A program made the position numbers and the translations under genes. A DNA stretch of 64,000 nt from an uncultured Corynebacterium sp. (lineage in GTDB: Bacteria > Actinomycetota > Actinomycetes > Mycobacteriales > Mycobacteriaceae): the NCBI RefSeq assembly GCF_946223165.1, contig NZ_CAMIBP010000007.1:16646-80645 (forward strand). The letters run 5' to 3'. The first letter of the stretch is position 1, and each line of letters starts with the position of its first letter. Of this stretch, positions 26,340-34,547 are shown piece after piece. Below the pieces are notes generated by a model. That model was given only the letters and a program-made list of their open reading frames with translations. It did no database searches and was not told the DNA's origin.

Positions 26340-27464
26340 ATGCAATTCGGCATCTTTACCATCGGCGACGTCACGATGGACCCCACCAATCGCACCACGC
26401 CCACCGAGGCGCAGCGCATTAAAAACATGACCGAAATGGCACTCAAGGCCGAGGAAGCCGGCTTGGACGTCTTCGCCACCGGCGAGCACCACAACCCGCC
26501 GTTCGTGCCGTCCTCGCCCACGACGCACTTGGCCTATATCGCAGCACAGACGCAGAACATTCAGCTCTCCACGTCCACCACGCTGATTACCACCAATGAC
26601 CCGGTCAAGATCGCCGAGGATTACGCCGTCCTGCAGCACCTCTCCGGCGGCCGCGTCGACCTCATGATAGGCCGCGGCAACACCGGCCCCGTCTACCCGT
26701 GGTTTGGCAAGGACATCCGCCAGGGCATCCCGCTCGCCGTGGAGAATTACCACCTCCTGCGTAAGCTCTGGCGTGAGCCGGTTATCAACTGGCAGGGAAA
26801 GTTCCGCACCCCGCTACAGTCCTATGTCTCTACCCCGGCTCCGCTGGACGGCGTGCCGCCCTTCGTCTGGCACGGTTCTATCCGCTCCCCGCAGATCGCG
26901 GAGCAGGCCGCGTACTACGGCGACGGCTTCTTCCACAACAACATCTTCTGGAACAAGGAACACACGGCAAAGATGGTGCAGATGTACCGCCACCGCTACG
27001 AGAAGTATGGCCACGGCCAGGCGGATCAGGCCATCGTGGGCCTAGGCGGCCAGATCTTCGTGGCTGACACCGAGCAGGAGGCCAAGGACTTCTTCCGCCC
27101 CTACTTCGACAACGCGCCGGTCTACGGCCACGGCCCCTCCCTCGAGGACTTCACCGCACAGACCCCGCTCACTGTGGGCACGGTCGAACAGGTCATCGAG
27201 CGCACCCTGCAGTTCGCCGATTGGGTGGGCGACTACCAGCGCCAGCTCTTCCTCGTTGATCACGCCGGCCTCCCCCCGGAGGTCGTGCTCCAGCAGATCG
27301 AGATCCTCGGCACCCAGATCGTCCCCGAACTGCGCCGCCGCTTCGAGTCCCGGCGCCCAGATCACGTCCCCTCGGATCCGCCCACCTTCTCTTGGCTCAA
27401 GGAGCACCGCGACGCCCCACACTTCGCCGTCGAGCCTGCCAAGGAGGCAGCCGAGAATGCGTAG
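26340..27464 (+). CDS. FMN-dependent luciferase-like monooxygenase (CE1758 family)
   Basis: A cytosolic flavin monooxygenase of the luciferase-like (LLM) fold. It has 374 residues, starting MQFGIFTIGDVTMDPTN. GLDVFATGEHHNPPFVPSSP, TTLITTNDPVKIAEDYAVLQHLSGGRVDLMIGRGN and the late AGLPPEVVLQQIEILG are typical TIM-barrel segments. AGGAAGG precedes the ATG at 26340. It overlaps the FMN reductase gene by 8 nt; this pairing matches the C. efficiens CE1758/CE1759-type duo. The substrate is unknown. It directly follows the CBS pseudogene. Confidence 0.88.
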   Translation: MQFGIFTIGDVTMDPTNRTTPTEAQRIKNMTEMALKAEEAGLDVFATGEHHNPPFVPSSPTTHLAYIAAQTQNIQLSTSTTLITTNDPVKIAEDYAVLQHLSGGRVDLMIGRGNTGPVYPWFGKDIRQGIPLAVENYHLLRKLWREPVINWQGKFRTPLQSYVSTPAPLDGVPPFVWHGSIRSPQIAEQAAYYGDGFFHNNIFWNKEHTAKMVQMYRHRYEKYGHGQADQAIVGLGGQIFVADTEQEAKDFFRPYFDNAPVYGHGPSLEDFTAQTPLTVGTVEQVIERTLQFADWVGDYQRQLFLVDHAGLPPEVVLQQIEILGTQIVPELRRRFESRRPDHVPSDPPTFSWLKEHRDAPHFAVEPAKEAAENA

Positions 27465-28122
27465 CCTCGTCGTCATCACCGCCGGCCTATCCACCCCGTC
27501 ATCCACGCGCAAGCTTGCCGATACCCTCTCCTCCGCCGTCCAGGCCAAGATCACCGCCCGCGGGGAAAGCGTCGACGTCAGCGTCTTCGAGCTGCGCGAG
27601 ATGGCCACCGAGCTCGCCGAGGCCGTGACCAACTGGGGCGCCACCACGCCGACCCTGGACGCAGCCAAACGGGAGCTGTCCACCGCGGACGGCCTCGTGG
27701 CCGTGACCCCGGCGTTCCAAGGCAGCTATTCCGGACTGTTCAAGATGTTCTTCGACACCCTCGACCCGCACGCGCTCGACGGCCTGCCTGTCCTCATCGG
27801 CGCCACCGGCGGTTCCAACCGCCACGCGCTCATGCTGGACTACGCCGTGCGCCCGCTCTTCAACTATCTCCACGCCGTCGTGGTGCCTACCGGAATCTTC
27901 CAGGCCACCGAGGACTTCGGCACCGCGGCTGGGCAGGACGAGGAGCGCCGTATCGACCGCGCCGCCCACCAGATGGCCGATCTCATGGTCGCACCCACCG
28001 ATCGCGTGGGCGGGCTTTCCGGCATGAATCCCACGGATCAGTCCCCACGTAAGACCGGGCTCGATATCGAGGAGGACTTCACTCCGTTGAGTGCTCTCCT
28101 CAACGGACACGACGGCAACTAG
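27457..28122 (+). CDS. NAD(P)H-dependent FMN reductase partner (CE1759 family)
   Basis: A flavodoxin-fold reductase that would supply reduced FMN to the monooxygenase upstream. It has 221 residues from ATG 27457, with AAGGAGG at 27441-27447 inside the upstream gene. FMN-binding segments are TAGLSTPSSTRKLAD near the N-terminus, VTPAFQGSYSGLFKMFFD, and IGATGGSNRH. The 8-nt overlap with the monooxygenase implies coupled translation and probably a fixed stoichiometry. Confidence 0.87.
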   Translation: MRSLVVITAGLSTPSSTRKLADTLSSAVQAKITARGESVDVSVFELREMATELAEAVTNWGATTPTLDAAKRELSTADGLVAVTPAFQGSYSGLFKMFFDTLDPHALDGLPVLIGATGGSNRHALMLDYAVRPLFNYLHAVVVPTGIFQATEDFGTAAGQDEERRIDRAAHQMADLMVAPTDRVGGLSGMNPTDQSPRKTGLDIEEDFTPLSALLNGHDGN

Positions 28123-28138
28123 TCGGTCCACCCAGCGC

Positions 28139-28180
28139 ATCTGTATAGGTTGTCCGCAGTCTTCCTATACAGATTGACCA
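28139..28180. repeat. 38-bp element, copy 1 (inverted repeat TGTATAGG/CCTATACA)
   Basis: TGTATAGG (28142-28149) and CCTATACA (28164-28171) form a perfect 8-bp inverted repeat around a 14-nt loop, followed by GACC. The second copy lies 85 bp downstream, sharing GTCTTCCTATACA and the GACC tail. It is located between the convergent FMN reductase and ybdD genes. Confidence 0.8.
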
Positions 28181-28224
28181 ACCCCCGGCGCGTTTCCCCA
28201 GGTCGAACCTCGCCGCACGAGCTA

Positions 28225-28264
28225 TCGGTATAGGTCCCCCACGGTCTTCCTATACACGTAGACC
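28225..28264. repeat. 38-bp element, copy 2 (inverted repeat GTATAGG/CCTATAC)
   Basis: GTATAGG (28228-28234) pairs with CCTATAC (28249-28255) around a 14-nt loop. The loop end GGTCTT and the downstream GACC match copy 1. Outside the loop and spacer the two copies are nearly identical. Confidence 0.8.
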
Positions 28265-28291
28265 CCGCTGCCCATCGCTGGGCTGCGGGGT
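28261..28291. terminator. Bidirectional terminator between the FMN reductase and ybdD
   Basis: GACCCCGC-t-GCCCA and TGGGC-t-GCGGGGTC form a 13-bp stem with one T-T mismatch and a short loop. It sits in the convergent gap and could serve both strands. U-tracts are weak on either side. Confidence 0.6.
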
Positions 28292-28301
28292 CCGTTGCGT
28301 T

Positions 28302-28484
28302 CTAGCAGCAGCGCGCACCGGGATTGGCATCCTGGTCCGCATAGCGAGCACGCCAATACTCGCGCGCGGTAGGCACCTTTCGGTCAGGATGATGCTGGGC
28401 CAGGTGCGCACAATACTTCTCGTAGTCATGGTCACCCATGAGCTCACCCACGTACCACTTGATGGACTTCAGGGCTGCCAGCAT
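28302..28484 (-). CDS. YbdD/YjiX family small protein
   Basis: A 60-residue protein of the family encoded next to CstA transporters. The pattern GDHDYEKYCAHLAQHHPDRKVPTAREYWRARY is the family core. It ends in Cys-Cys. Its ATG shares one base with the cstA stop (TAATG), so it is translated from the cstA message by coupling. A role as an accessory factor for the pyruvate/peptide uptake activity of CstA-type transporters is inferred from context. Confidence 0.9.
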   Translation of the reverse strand: MLAALKSIKWYVGELMGDHDYEKYCAHLAQHHPDRKVPTAREYWRARYADQDANPGARCC

Positions 28485-30757
28485 TAGTGATGGCCTTCCC
28501 CGAGGGCCTCGAAGGCCAGGCCGTACTGCGCGGCAACTTCCTTCTCGCGGTGGGTGGGCATGAGACCGCGGGGCAAGAAGACCTCGGAGGGGATGTCCTC
28601 TTCTTCCGTCGTGTGCGGCTCGATTCCGGCCGCGCGCTGCTGGACCGCCTTGTAACAGACCACCAGCGCCGCAACAACGACAATGAGCACGAGAGCCGCA
28701 AAGAGGATGGACAGGCAGCCCTGGATCGCGGTATTGCGCACGACAGCGTCAATTGCCTCTGGCGTCTTGGCCGAACCGAAGGACTCAAGCCCCTGGTTGG
28801 CGGCGTCCTTATACTTAGCGTGGTTGGCCCAGTAGCCCACCGACGGATCCGAGCTGAAGATCTTCTGCCAGGATGCCGTCATGGTGACCACAAGATCCCA
28901 GACCATTGGGATGGCGGGGATCCACGCCCACGTGTACAGGCCCTTCTTCACGACGATGACGAGCACGAGAGCGAGCGCCAGCGCGGCGAGGAGCTGGTTG
29001 GCAATACCAAACAGCGGGAAGAGAACGTTAATGCCGCCCAGCGGGTCGGTCACGCCCATGAGCAAGATGGCGCCCCACAGCGCACACACCACGATCGTGG
29101 ACAGGTAGTTGCCCACCTTCCAATTCGGATCGCGGAACTTGCGCAGGCCTGGGATGGCGCCGAGGGAATCCGACATCATGAAGCGGGCCACGCGGGTGCC
29201 AGCGTCCACGGTGGTGAGAATGAACAGGGCCTCAAACATAATGGCGAAGTGGTACCAGAACGCCTGCAGGGCGTCGGAGCCCACCATCTGCGACATGATG
29301 TGCGACATACCGTACGCCAGCGTCGGCGCACCACCGGTGCGGGAGACGATGGTCTCCTCGCCGACGGACTGCGCGGCGGCGGCCAGCTGATCCGCGGTAA
29401 TCGGCGAACCCGGCAGGTTGAGGGTAGCCACGAAGGCGGCTGCGCCGTCGAAGGTGCCCTGGGTCAGCGCGACTGGGGCGTTCATGGCGAAGTACATGTG
29501 GCGGTCGATGACCACCGCGGAGATGAGTGCCATGACGGCGACGAAGGACTCCATAATCATGCCGCCGTAGCCGATGGCGCGCATGTGGGATTCCTTTTCA
29601 ATGAGCTTCGGCGTGGTGCCGGAGGAAATCAGAGCGTGGAAGCCTGAGAGCGCGCCACAGGCGATGGTGATGAAGAGGAACGGGAAGAGGCCACCGGAGA
29701 AGACCGGACCGTTGCCCTCGGTGGCGAATGAGGTCACCGCCGGCATCTGGACGTCTGGGCGGACGAAGACAATGGCGATGGCCAATAGCGCGATAACGCC
29801 AATCTTCATGAAGGTGGACAGGTAGTCACGCGGCGCCAGAAGCATCCAGACCGGCAGGATGGCGGCCACGAGGCCGTAGCCGATGAGAGCGAAGGCGAGG
29901 GTCTCCTTGGACCACGTAAACGCGGACGCGCCCCATTCCTGGTCGGCTACCCAGCCGCCGCCGATGATGGCGGCCAGCAATAAGACCACGCCGATGAGCG
30001 ACACCTCGGACACCTTGCCCGGGCGCAGGTAGCGCAGGTAGAAGCCCATGAACAGAGCAATCGGGATGGTCATGGTGATGGAGAAGACTCCCCAGGGGGA
30101 ATCCGCCAGCGCGTTGACCACGATGAGCGCCAGCACGGCGATGATGATGATCATGATGGCGATGGTTGCAATGATGCCGGCGATGCCGCCGACCTTGCCC
30201 ATCTCATCCTCGATCATCTGGCCCAGGGAGCGACCCTTGCGGCGGGTGGAAACCCACAGCACCAGGTAATCCTGGACGGCGCCGGCAAAGATCACGCCGA
30301 GGACGATCCACAGGGTGCCGGGCAAGAAGCCCATTTGGGCCGCCATGACTGGTCCGACCAGGGGGCCAGCGCCGGCGATAGCCGCGAAGTGATGGCCGAA
30401 GAGCACACGGCGGTCGGTCGGGACGAAGTCCTTGCCGTCGTTGACGTACTCGGCCGGGGTCGCGCGGTTGTTACGCGGCTTGACCACCTTGTATTCAATG
30501 AGGCGAGCGTACAGCGTGTAGCCGATGATGTAGGAGCCGATAGCGGCCATGACCAGCCACACAGAATTGATGGTCTCCCCACGGTGCAGGGCGAGCGCAC
30601 CCCAGCCAACCGCAGCGACGAGAGCGGAGAAGCCGATGACGACTTTCTCGACAGGTCCAATGATGTGCGCAGGGCGCACATCGATGGGCTGCTCTACCCC
30701 ATCGACCGTGGTGAATTCGATATCGGACCGCGAATCGGGTCCTGTTGCAATACTCAT
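28484..30757 (-). CDS. cstA: Carbon starvation protein A (pyruvate/peptide transporter)
   Basis: A large multi-pass membrane protein of the CstA/YjiY family, proton-coupled importers of pyruvate or peptides induced when carbon is short. It has 757 residues from ATG 30757 (MSIATGPDSRS), with GGAAG upstream. Many hydrophobic helices are visible. NDGKDFVPTDRRVLFGHHFAAIAGAGPLVGPVMAAQMG is the strongly conserved CstA segment. The frame is open 22 codons upstream, but the 30757 start fits the family. A GlxR-like site lies about 120 nt upstream. Confidence 0.96.
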   Translation of the reverse strand: MSIATGPDSRSDIEFTTVDGVEQPIDVRPAHIIGPVEKVVIGFSALVAAVGWGALALHRGETINSVWLVMAAIGSYIIGYTLYARLIEYKVVKPRNNRATPAEYVNDGKDFVPTDRRVLFGHHFAAIAGAGPLVGPVMAAQMGFLPGTLWIVLGVIFAGAVQDYLVLWVSTRRKGRSLGQMIEDEMGKVGGIAGIIATIAIMIIIIAVLALIVVNALADSPWGVFSITMTIPIALFMGFYLRYLRPGKVSEVSLIGVVLLLAAIIGGGWVADQEWGASAFTWSKETLAFALIGYGLVAAILPVWMLLAPRDYLSTFMKIGVIALLAIAIVFVRPDVQMPAVTSFATEGNGPVFSGGLFPFLFITIACGALSGFHALISSGTTPKLIEKESHMRAIGYGGMIMESFVAVMALISAVVIDRHMYFAMNAPVALTQGTFDGAAAFVATLNLPGSPITADQLAAAAQSVGEETIVSRTGGAPTLAYGMSHIMSQMVGSDALQAFWYHFAIMFEALFILTTVDAGTRVARFMMSDSLGAIPGLRKFRDPNWKVGNYLSTIVVCALWGAILLMGVTDPLGGINVLFPLFGIANQLLAALALALVLVIVVKKGLYTWAWIPAIPMVWDLVVTMTASWQKIFSSDPSVGYWANHAKYKDAANQGLESFGSAKTPEAIDAVVRNTAIQGCLSILFAALVLIVVVAALVVCYKAVQQRAAGIEPHTTEEEDIPSEVFLPRGLMPTHREKEVAAQYGLAFEALGEGHH

Positions 30758-30873
30758 AAGCGTACTTCCAGAGTTGGAGCGAGACGAGTGCTCACGGACA
30801 GGGACATAACTCGCAGGACACACAGCTTCAGGTCGCCCGCATGAAGCATTCGGCGATCTCCATCACAATATGT

Positions 30874-30889
30874 TGTGAGCTATATGACA
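30874..30889. promoter_or_regulatory. GlxR (CRP-type) binding site between cstA and sdaA
   Basis: TGTGAGCTATATGACA matches the corynebacterial GlxR consensus TGTGA-N6-TCACA at 9 of 10 fixed positions and keeps the central TA. It lies 117 nt upstream of cstA and 152 nt upstream of sdaA in the divergent region. This fits cAMP-dependent control of carbon-source genes. Confidence 0.55.
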
Positions 30890-31040
30890 AACTAGTGGGG
30901 AGCGCGAATGGATCGCAACGACAGCGGCGTGCACGTTTACCCCCGCCGCCGGCTCTTCTTTGCCCGTTCCTGACCGTTTGGGCGCCCCCGCCCCTGTACC
31001 ATTATCCCGTCCATTCTTCCCCCCAATGAAGGATCAGCCC

Positions 31041-32456
31041 ATGACTATCAGCGTCACCGACATCTTTTCGATCGGTATTGGCCCCTCGTCCTCCCACACC
31101 GTGGGCCCCATGCGGGCGGCCAAGGCATTCGTGGAATCTCTCCCGCAATACCCCGCCAAGGTGCACACCGAGTTGCGAGGTTCCCTAGCGGCGACAGGTA
31201 AGGGACACGCCACAGATCGCGCAGTCATCCTCGGCCTCGCGGGGTGGGACCCCGTCACCGTGCCGCTCGATGCCACCCCGGCTGCCGGTTCCATCATCCC
31301 ATCGGCGGGCCGAGCCACGGGTCCGCTAGGCCAGATTGAATTCAGCATCCACTTCGACAACCATCCGGTCCCCGAGCACCCCAACTGCCTCATTTTCACC
31401 GCGTGGGACGCCGACGGCAACGTTGTCGCAGAAAACATGGAGTACTTCTCCATCGGCGGCGGCTTCATCCTCTCCCGCGCCGAGCTCGACGCGGAGCGAG
31501 CCGAGCGTTCCACCGACGAGGTGCCCCACGGCGCCGCGGCTGCCGCCGTGGACGATGCCGTGCCGTACGAGTTCAACAACGGCGCCGAACTGCTGGCGCA
31601 CTGCGCTGCCACGGGCAAGGCCATCTGGGAAATCGTCCTGGCCAACGAGGAGGTGCTCCACCGTGCGGAGGGCGGCGCCGCCTTCGTCTTTGAACACCTC
31701 GACCGCGTCTGGGACACCATGCGGGAATGCGTGACGGAGGGCATCGCAACCAAGGGCATGCTGCCGGGCGGACTCAATGTCACCCGCCGCGCTCCCCGCG
31801 TATACGAGCAGCTGCTCATCCGCAGCGAGGAGGAGGGCGCCGGTCTCGCCGCAATGGAATGGGTCAACCTTTACGCCCTCGCCGTCAACGAGCAAAACGC
31901 TGCGGGCGGGCGCGTCATCACCGCCCCCACCAACGGCGCATGCGGCATCATCCCGGCAGTCCTTCACTATGCGCGCGACTTCCGCACCGGTTTCACGCGC
32001 ACCTCGGCCCGCCGTTATCTACTCACCGCGGGCGCCATCGGCATGATCATCAAGCAGAACGCCTCCATCTCGGGCGCTGAGGTGGGCTGCCAGGGCGAGG
32101 TCGGGTCGGCCTCGTCGATGGCGGCCGCTGGAATGGCGGAACTCCTCGGGTGCTCGCCCATGCAGGTCGAGCATGCCGCCGAGATCGCCCTAGAGCACAA
32201 CCTGGGACTGACGTGTGATCCCGTAGGTGGTCTCGTCCAGATCCCCTGTATCGAGCGCAACGCTATCGGTGCTGTGAAGTCCATCAACGCCGCGCGCTTG
32301 GCCAAGATGAACCAGGGTGAGCACCGCGTCACCCTCGATGACGTGGTACAAGCCATGGCGGAAACCGGCCGCGACATGCTGGACAAGTACAAGGAGACGT
32401 CTATCGGCGGCCTGGCCAAGACCATGGGTTTCGCGGTGAGCCAGGTCGAGTGTTAG
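31041..32456 (+). CDS. sdaA: L-serine dehydratase (iron-sulphur type)
   Basis: A single-chain [4Fe-4S] enzyme deaminating L-serine to pyruvate and ammonia. It has 471 residues from ATG 31041 (AAGGA upstream); ATG 31026 is an alternative. The N-terminal beta domain has SIGIGPSSSHTVGPMRAA. The alpha domain carries the cluster cysteines in NGACGIIPA, GLTCDPVGG and QIPCIERN, plus GAEVGCQGEVGSASSMAAAG. It is divergent from cstA, and both would feed pyruvate metabolism. Confidence 0.97.
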   Translation: MTISVTDIFSIGIGPSSSHTVGPMRAAKAFVESLPQYPAKVHTELRGSLAATGKGHATDRAVILGLAGWDPVTVPLDATPAAGSIIPSAGRATGPLGQIEFSIHFDNHPVPEHPNCLIFTAWDADGNVVAENMEYFSIGGGFILSRAELDAERAERSTDEVPHGAAAAAVDDAVPYEFNNGAELLAHCAATGKAIWEIVLANEEVLHRAEGGAAFVFEHLDRVWDTMRECVTEGIATKGMLPGGLNVTRRAPRVYEQLLIRSEEEGAGLAAMEWVNLYALAVNEQNAAGGRVITAPTNGACGIIPAVLHYARDFRTGFTRTSARRYLLTAGAIGMIIKQNASISGAEVGCQGEVGSASSMAAAGMAELLGCSPMQVEHAAEIALEHNLGLTCDPVGGLVQIPCIERNAIGAVKSINAARLAKMNQGEHRVTLDDVVQAMAETGRDMLDKYKETSIGGLAKTMGFAVSQVEC

Positions 32457-32498
32457 CTCACCACACCAAGTGGTAGCATCTACTATCAGTTAGTTATT

Positions 32499-32521
32499 CG
32501 CGGCGCCGGCCCCGCGCCGCG
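32499..32521. repeat. 8-bp perfect hairpin between sdaA and tetR
   Basis: CGCGGCGC (32499-32506) and GCGCCGCG (32514-32521) form a perfect stem with a 7-nt loop. No T-run follows. It could be a weak sdaA terminator or a regulatory structure in the TetR gene leader. The upstream GTAG-CAT-CTAC palindrome (32473-32483) could be part of a repressor site. Confidence 0.4.
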
Positions 32522-32590
32522 TCACACTGAGCACCACCATGTGCGTGGGAACACCAACTCCACGCACTCGACGGACAACATCGAGGACCC

Positions 32591-33160
32591 ATGCGAGCCG
32601 ACGCCCTGCGCCGCAGGAATGCCATCATCGCCACCGCCGCACGCCTCTTCCAAGAGCACGGCAGCAACGTTTCTTTGGAAAAAATCGCAGCCGAAGCCAA
32701 TGTCGGCATTGCCACGCTCTACCGCAACTTCCCCGACAAGAACGCCCTGGTGCGCGCATGCAGCGAGTACTTGGGAGACGACTTCATCGCATTCCAGGAC
32801 TCCATCCTCGCCCGATTTCGCGCACCCGGCTCCGACGGCCGCGCGCTCGTCGAGGAATATGCGTCCAAATTGCTCACCATGGGGCTGACTACCCTTATCC
32901 CTGCGTTCGCGCCGACCGATCTTGATTCACTGTCACCGGATATGCGCGCGCGTCGCGATGTGCTCATAGCCAACGGAAACACTTTTATGCAATTGGGTCG
33001 CGCACACGGAGAGATTGGGCCCAACATCACTCACCTCGAGTTCATCGTCGGACTCCTCGCCCTCACCCGCCCGCGCAAGGTCAACATCGAGGAGTACGAG
33101 CCTGGAATCCAAGACGCGATGATTGCCATCTACCTGGCCGGCATCAAGGCTGGAATCTAG
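32591..33160 (+). CDS. TetR/AcrR family transcriptional regulator
   Basis: A 189-residue dimeric repressor type. The N-terminal helix-turn-helix is textbook (ARLFQEHGSNVSLEKIAAEANVGIATLYRNFPDK). The C-terminal ligand-binding domain is all-helical with no recognisable ligand motif. It follows sdaA by 134 nt on the same strand and ends at a strong terminator. The target is unknown; control of itself or of sdaA is possible. No RBS of note precedes the ATG. Confidence 0.9.
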   Translation: MRADALRRRNAIIATAARLFQEHGSNVSLEKIAAEANVGIATLYRNFPDKNALVRACSEYLGDDFIAFQDSILARFRAPGSDGRALVEEYASKLLTMGLTTLIPAFAPTDLDSLSPDMRARRDVLIANGNTFMQLGRAHGEIGPNITHLEFIVGLLALTRPRKVNIEEYEPGIQDAMIAIYLAGIKAGI

Positions 33161-33197
33161 ACAAGGCCCCACAACGCCGACGCGTACCTACAGTTCA

Positions 33198-33239
33198 GGC
33201 GCCTGCCCTCGCACCATAGCGAGGGCAGGCGCCGTTTGT
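33198..33239 (+). terminator. Strong terminator between tetR and hisS
   Basis: GGCGCCTGCCCTCGC (33198-33212) and GCGAGGGCAGGCGCC (33219-33233) are perfect complements over 15 bp with a 6-nt loop, followed by GTTTGTG. It lies in the convergent gap and may stop transcripts from both sides. Confidence 0.85.
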
Positions 33240-33267
33240 GATGCGTTGTAACTCAGCGCAGCTGGAG

Positions 33268-34542
33268 CTACAGGCGCCCGGAGAGCTCTGCCACCACAGC
33301 ATCGAGAGCGATGTCGTGCTGCTCATGCGCGGCCAGGTCCTTGACTGCCACGGTGCCAGCCTCGAGCTCTTGGTCTCCCAGCACGAGGGCGAAACGCGCG
33401 CCGGCGCGGTCTGCGCCCTTCATCGCACCCTTGAGACCGCGGTCGCCAAACGACATGTCCGCAGAGATACCTACGGTGCGCAGCTCGTTGATGAGCACGG
33501 CCATCTTCTTCTTGGCCGCCTCGCCCATGGCCACGCCGTACACCGCGACGCGCTCGTCGATGCCGTCCAGCGCGATGCCCTCTGCTTCCAAGGCGAGGAC
33601 CGTGCGATCCACGCCGAGGCCGAAGCCAATGCCGGACAGCTCCTGGCCGCCCAGCTGCGACATGAGGCCGTCGTAGCGACCGCCGCCGCCCATGCCGGAT
33701 TGCGCACCCAGCAACGGGTGAACGAACTCGAAGCAAGTCTTGGTGTAGTAATCGAGACCACGCACCATGCGCGGGTTGATGGCGTATTCCACGCCCATGT
33801 CATCCAGCAGACCAGTGACGGTCTCGAAGTGCTCACGGCACTCGTCGTTGAGGTGATCGAGCATGAGCGGCGCGTCGACGAGCTGCTCCTGAACTTCGGG
33901 GCGCTTGTCATCGAGCACGCGCAGTGGGTTGATCTCCGCGCGGCGGCGCGTCTCCTCATCAAGATCCAGCTTGAAGAGGAAGTCCTGCAGTTTTTGGCGG
34001 TAGGCCGGACGGCAGTTCTTGTCGCCCAGGCTGGTGATTTCGAGGCGGAACTGGCTTAGGCCCAACGAGCGGAACGAACGATCCGCCAGCGCGATCACCT
34101 CAGCATCGAGCGCGGGATCGTCCACGCCGATAGCCTCGACGCCCACCTGCTGCAGCTGGCGGTAGCGACCAGCCTGCGGGCGCTCATAGCGGAAGAACGG
34201 GCCATAGTAATTCAGCTTGATGGGAAGCTGGCCGCGATCGAGGTTGTGCTCGATGACGGCACGCATAACACCCGCGGTTCCCTCTGGGCGCAGCGTCACA
34301 GAGCGGTCGCCACGATCGGCAAACGTGTACATCTCCTTGCTCACGACGTCGGTGGACTCACCGACTCCGCGGGCAAACAAGGAAGTGTCCTCGAAGATGG
34401 GCAGCTCGATGTGCTGGAAGCCCCACAGGTGGGCATGGTGAACGAGGTTCTCGCGCACCTTATAGAACGTCGCCGACTGCGGCGGGATGTAATCCGGCAC
34501 GCCCTTGGGCGCGGACAGGGCCTTAAACTGCTTATCACTCAC
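33268..34542 (-). CDS. hisS: Histidyl-tRNA synthetase
   Basis: Class II synthetase. It has 424 residues. Motif 1 is near the N-terminus (ALSAPKGVPDYIPPQSATF), motif 2 is TVTLRPEGTAGVMRAVIEH ... GPFFRYERPQAGRYRQ, and the histidine-specific signature is RGLDYYTKTCFEF. The anticodon-binding domain is at the C-terminus. It starts 5 nt after the stop of the upstream hydrolase gene, so the two form an operon. Confidence 0.98.
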   Translation of the reverse strand: MSDKQFKALSAPKGVPDYIPPQSATFYKVRENLVHHAHLWGFQHIELPIFEDTSLFARGVGESTDVVSKEMYTFADRGDRSVTLRPEGTAGVMRAVIEHNLDRGQLPIKLNYYGPFFRYERPQAGRYRQLQQVGVEAIGVDDPALDAEVIALADRSFRSLGLSQFRLEITSLGDKNCRPAYRQKLQDFLFKLDLDEETRRRAEINPLRVLDDKRPEVQEQLVDAPLMLDHLNDECREHFETVTGLLDDMGVEYAINPRMVRGLDYYTKTCFEFVHPLLGAQSGMGGGGRYDGLMSQLGGQELSGIGFGLGVDRTVLALEAEGIALDGIDERVAVYGVAMGEAAKKKMAVLINELRTVGISADMSFGDRGLKGAMKGADRAGARFALVLGDQELEAGTVAVKDLAAHEQHDIALDAVVAELSGRL

Positions 34543-34547
34543 GGCGA

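Noticed and set aside
28139..28264. Two repeats as a CRISPR array
   Set aside because: There are only two copies, each with a variable internal loop and an 85-bp period. There are no regular spacers and no cas genes.
28261..28291. Phage attachment site at the 13-bp palindrome
   Set aside because: There is no integrase or tRNA nearby. The stem fits a bidirectional terminator between convergent genes.
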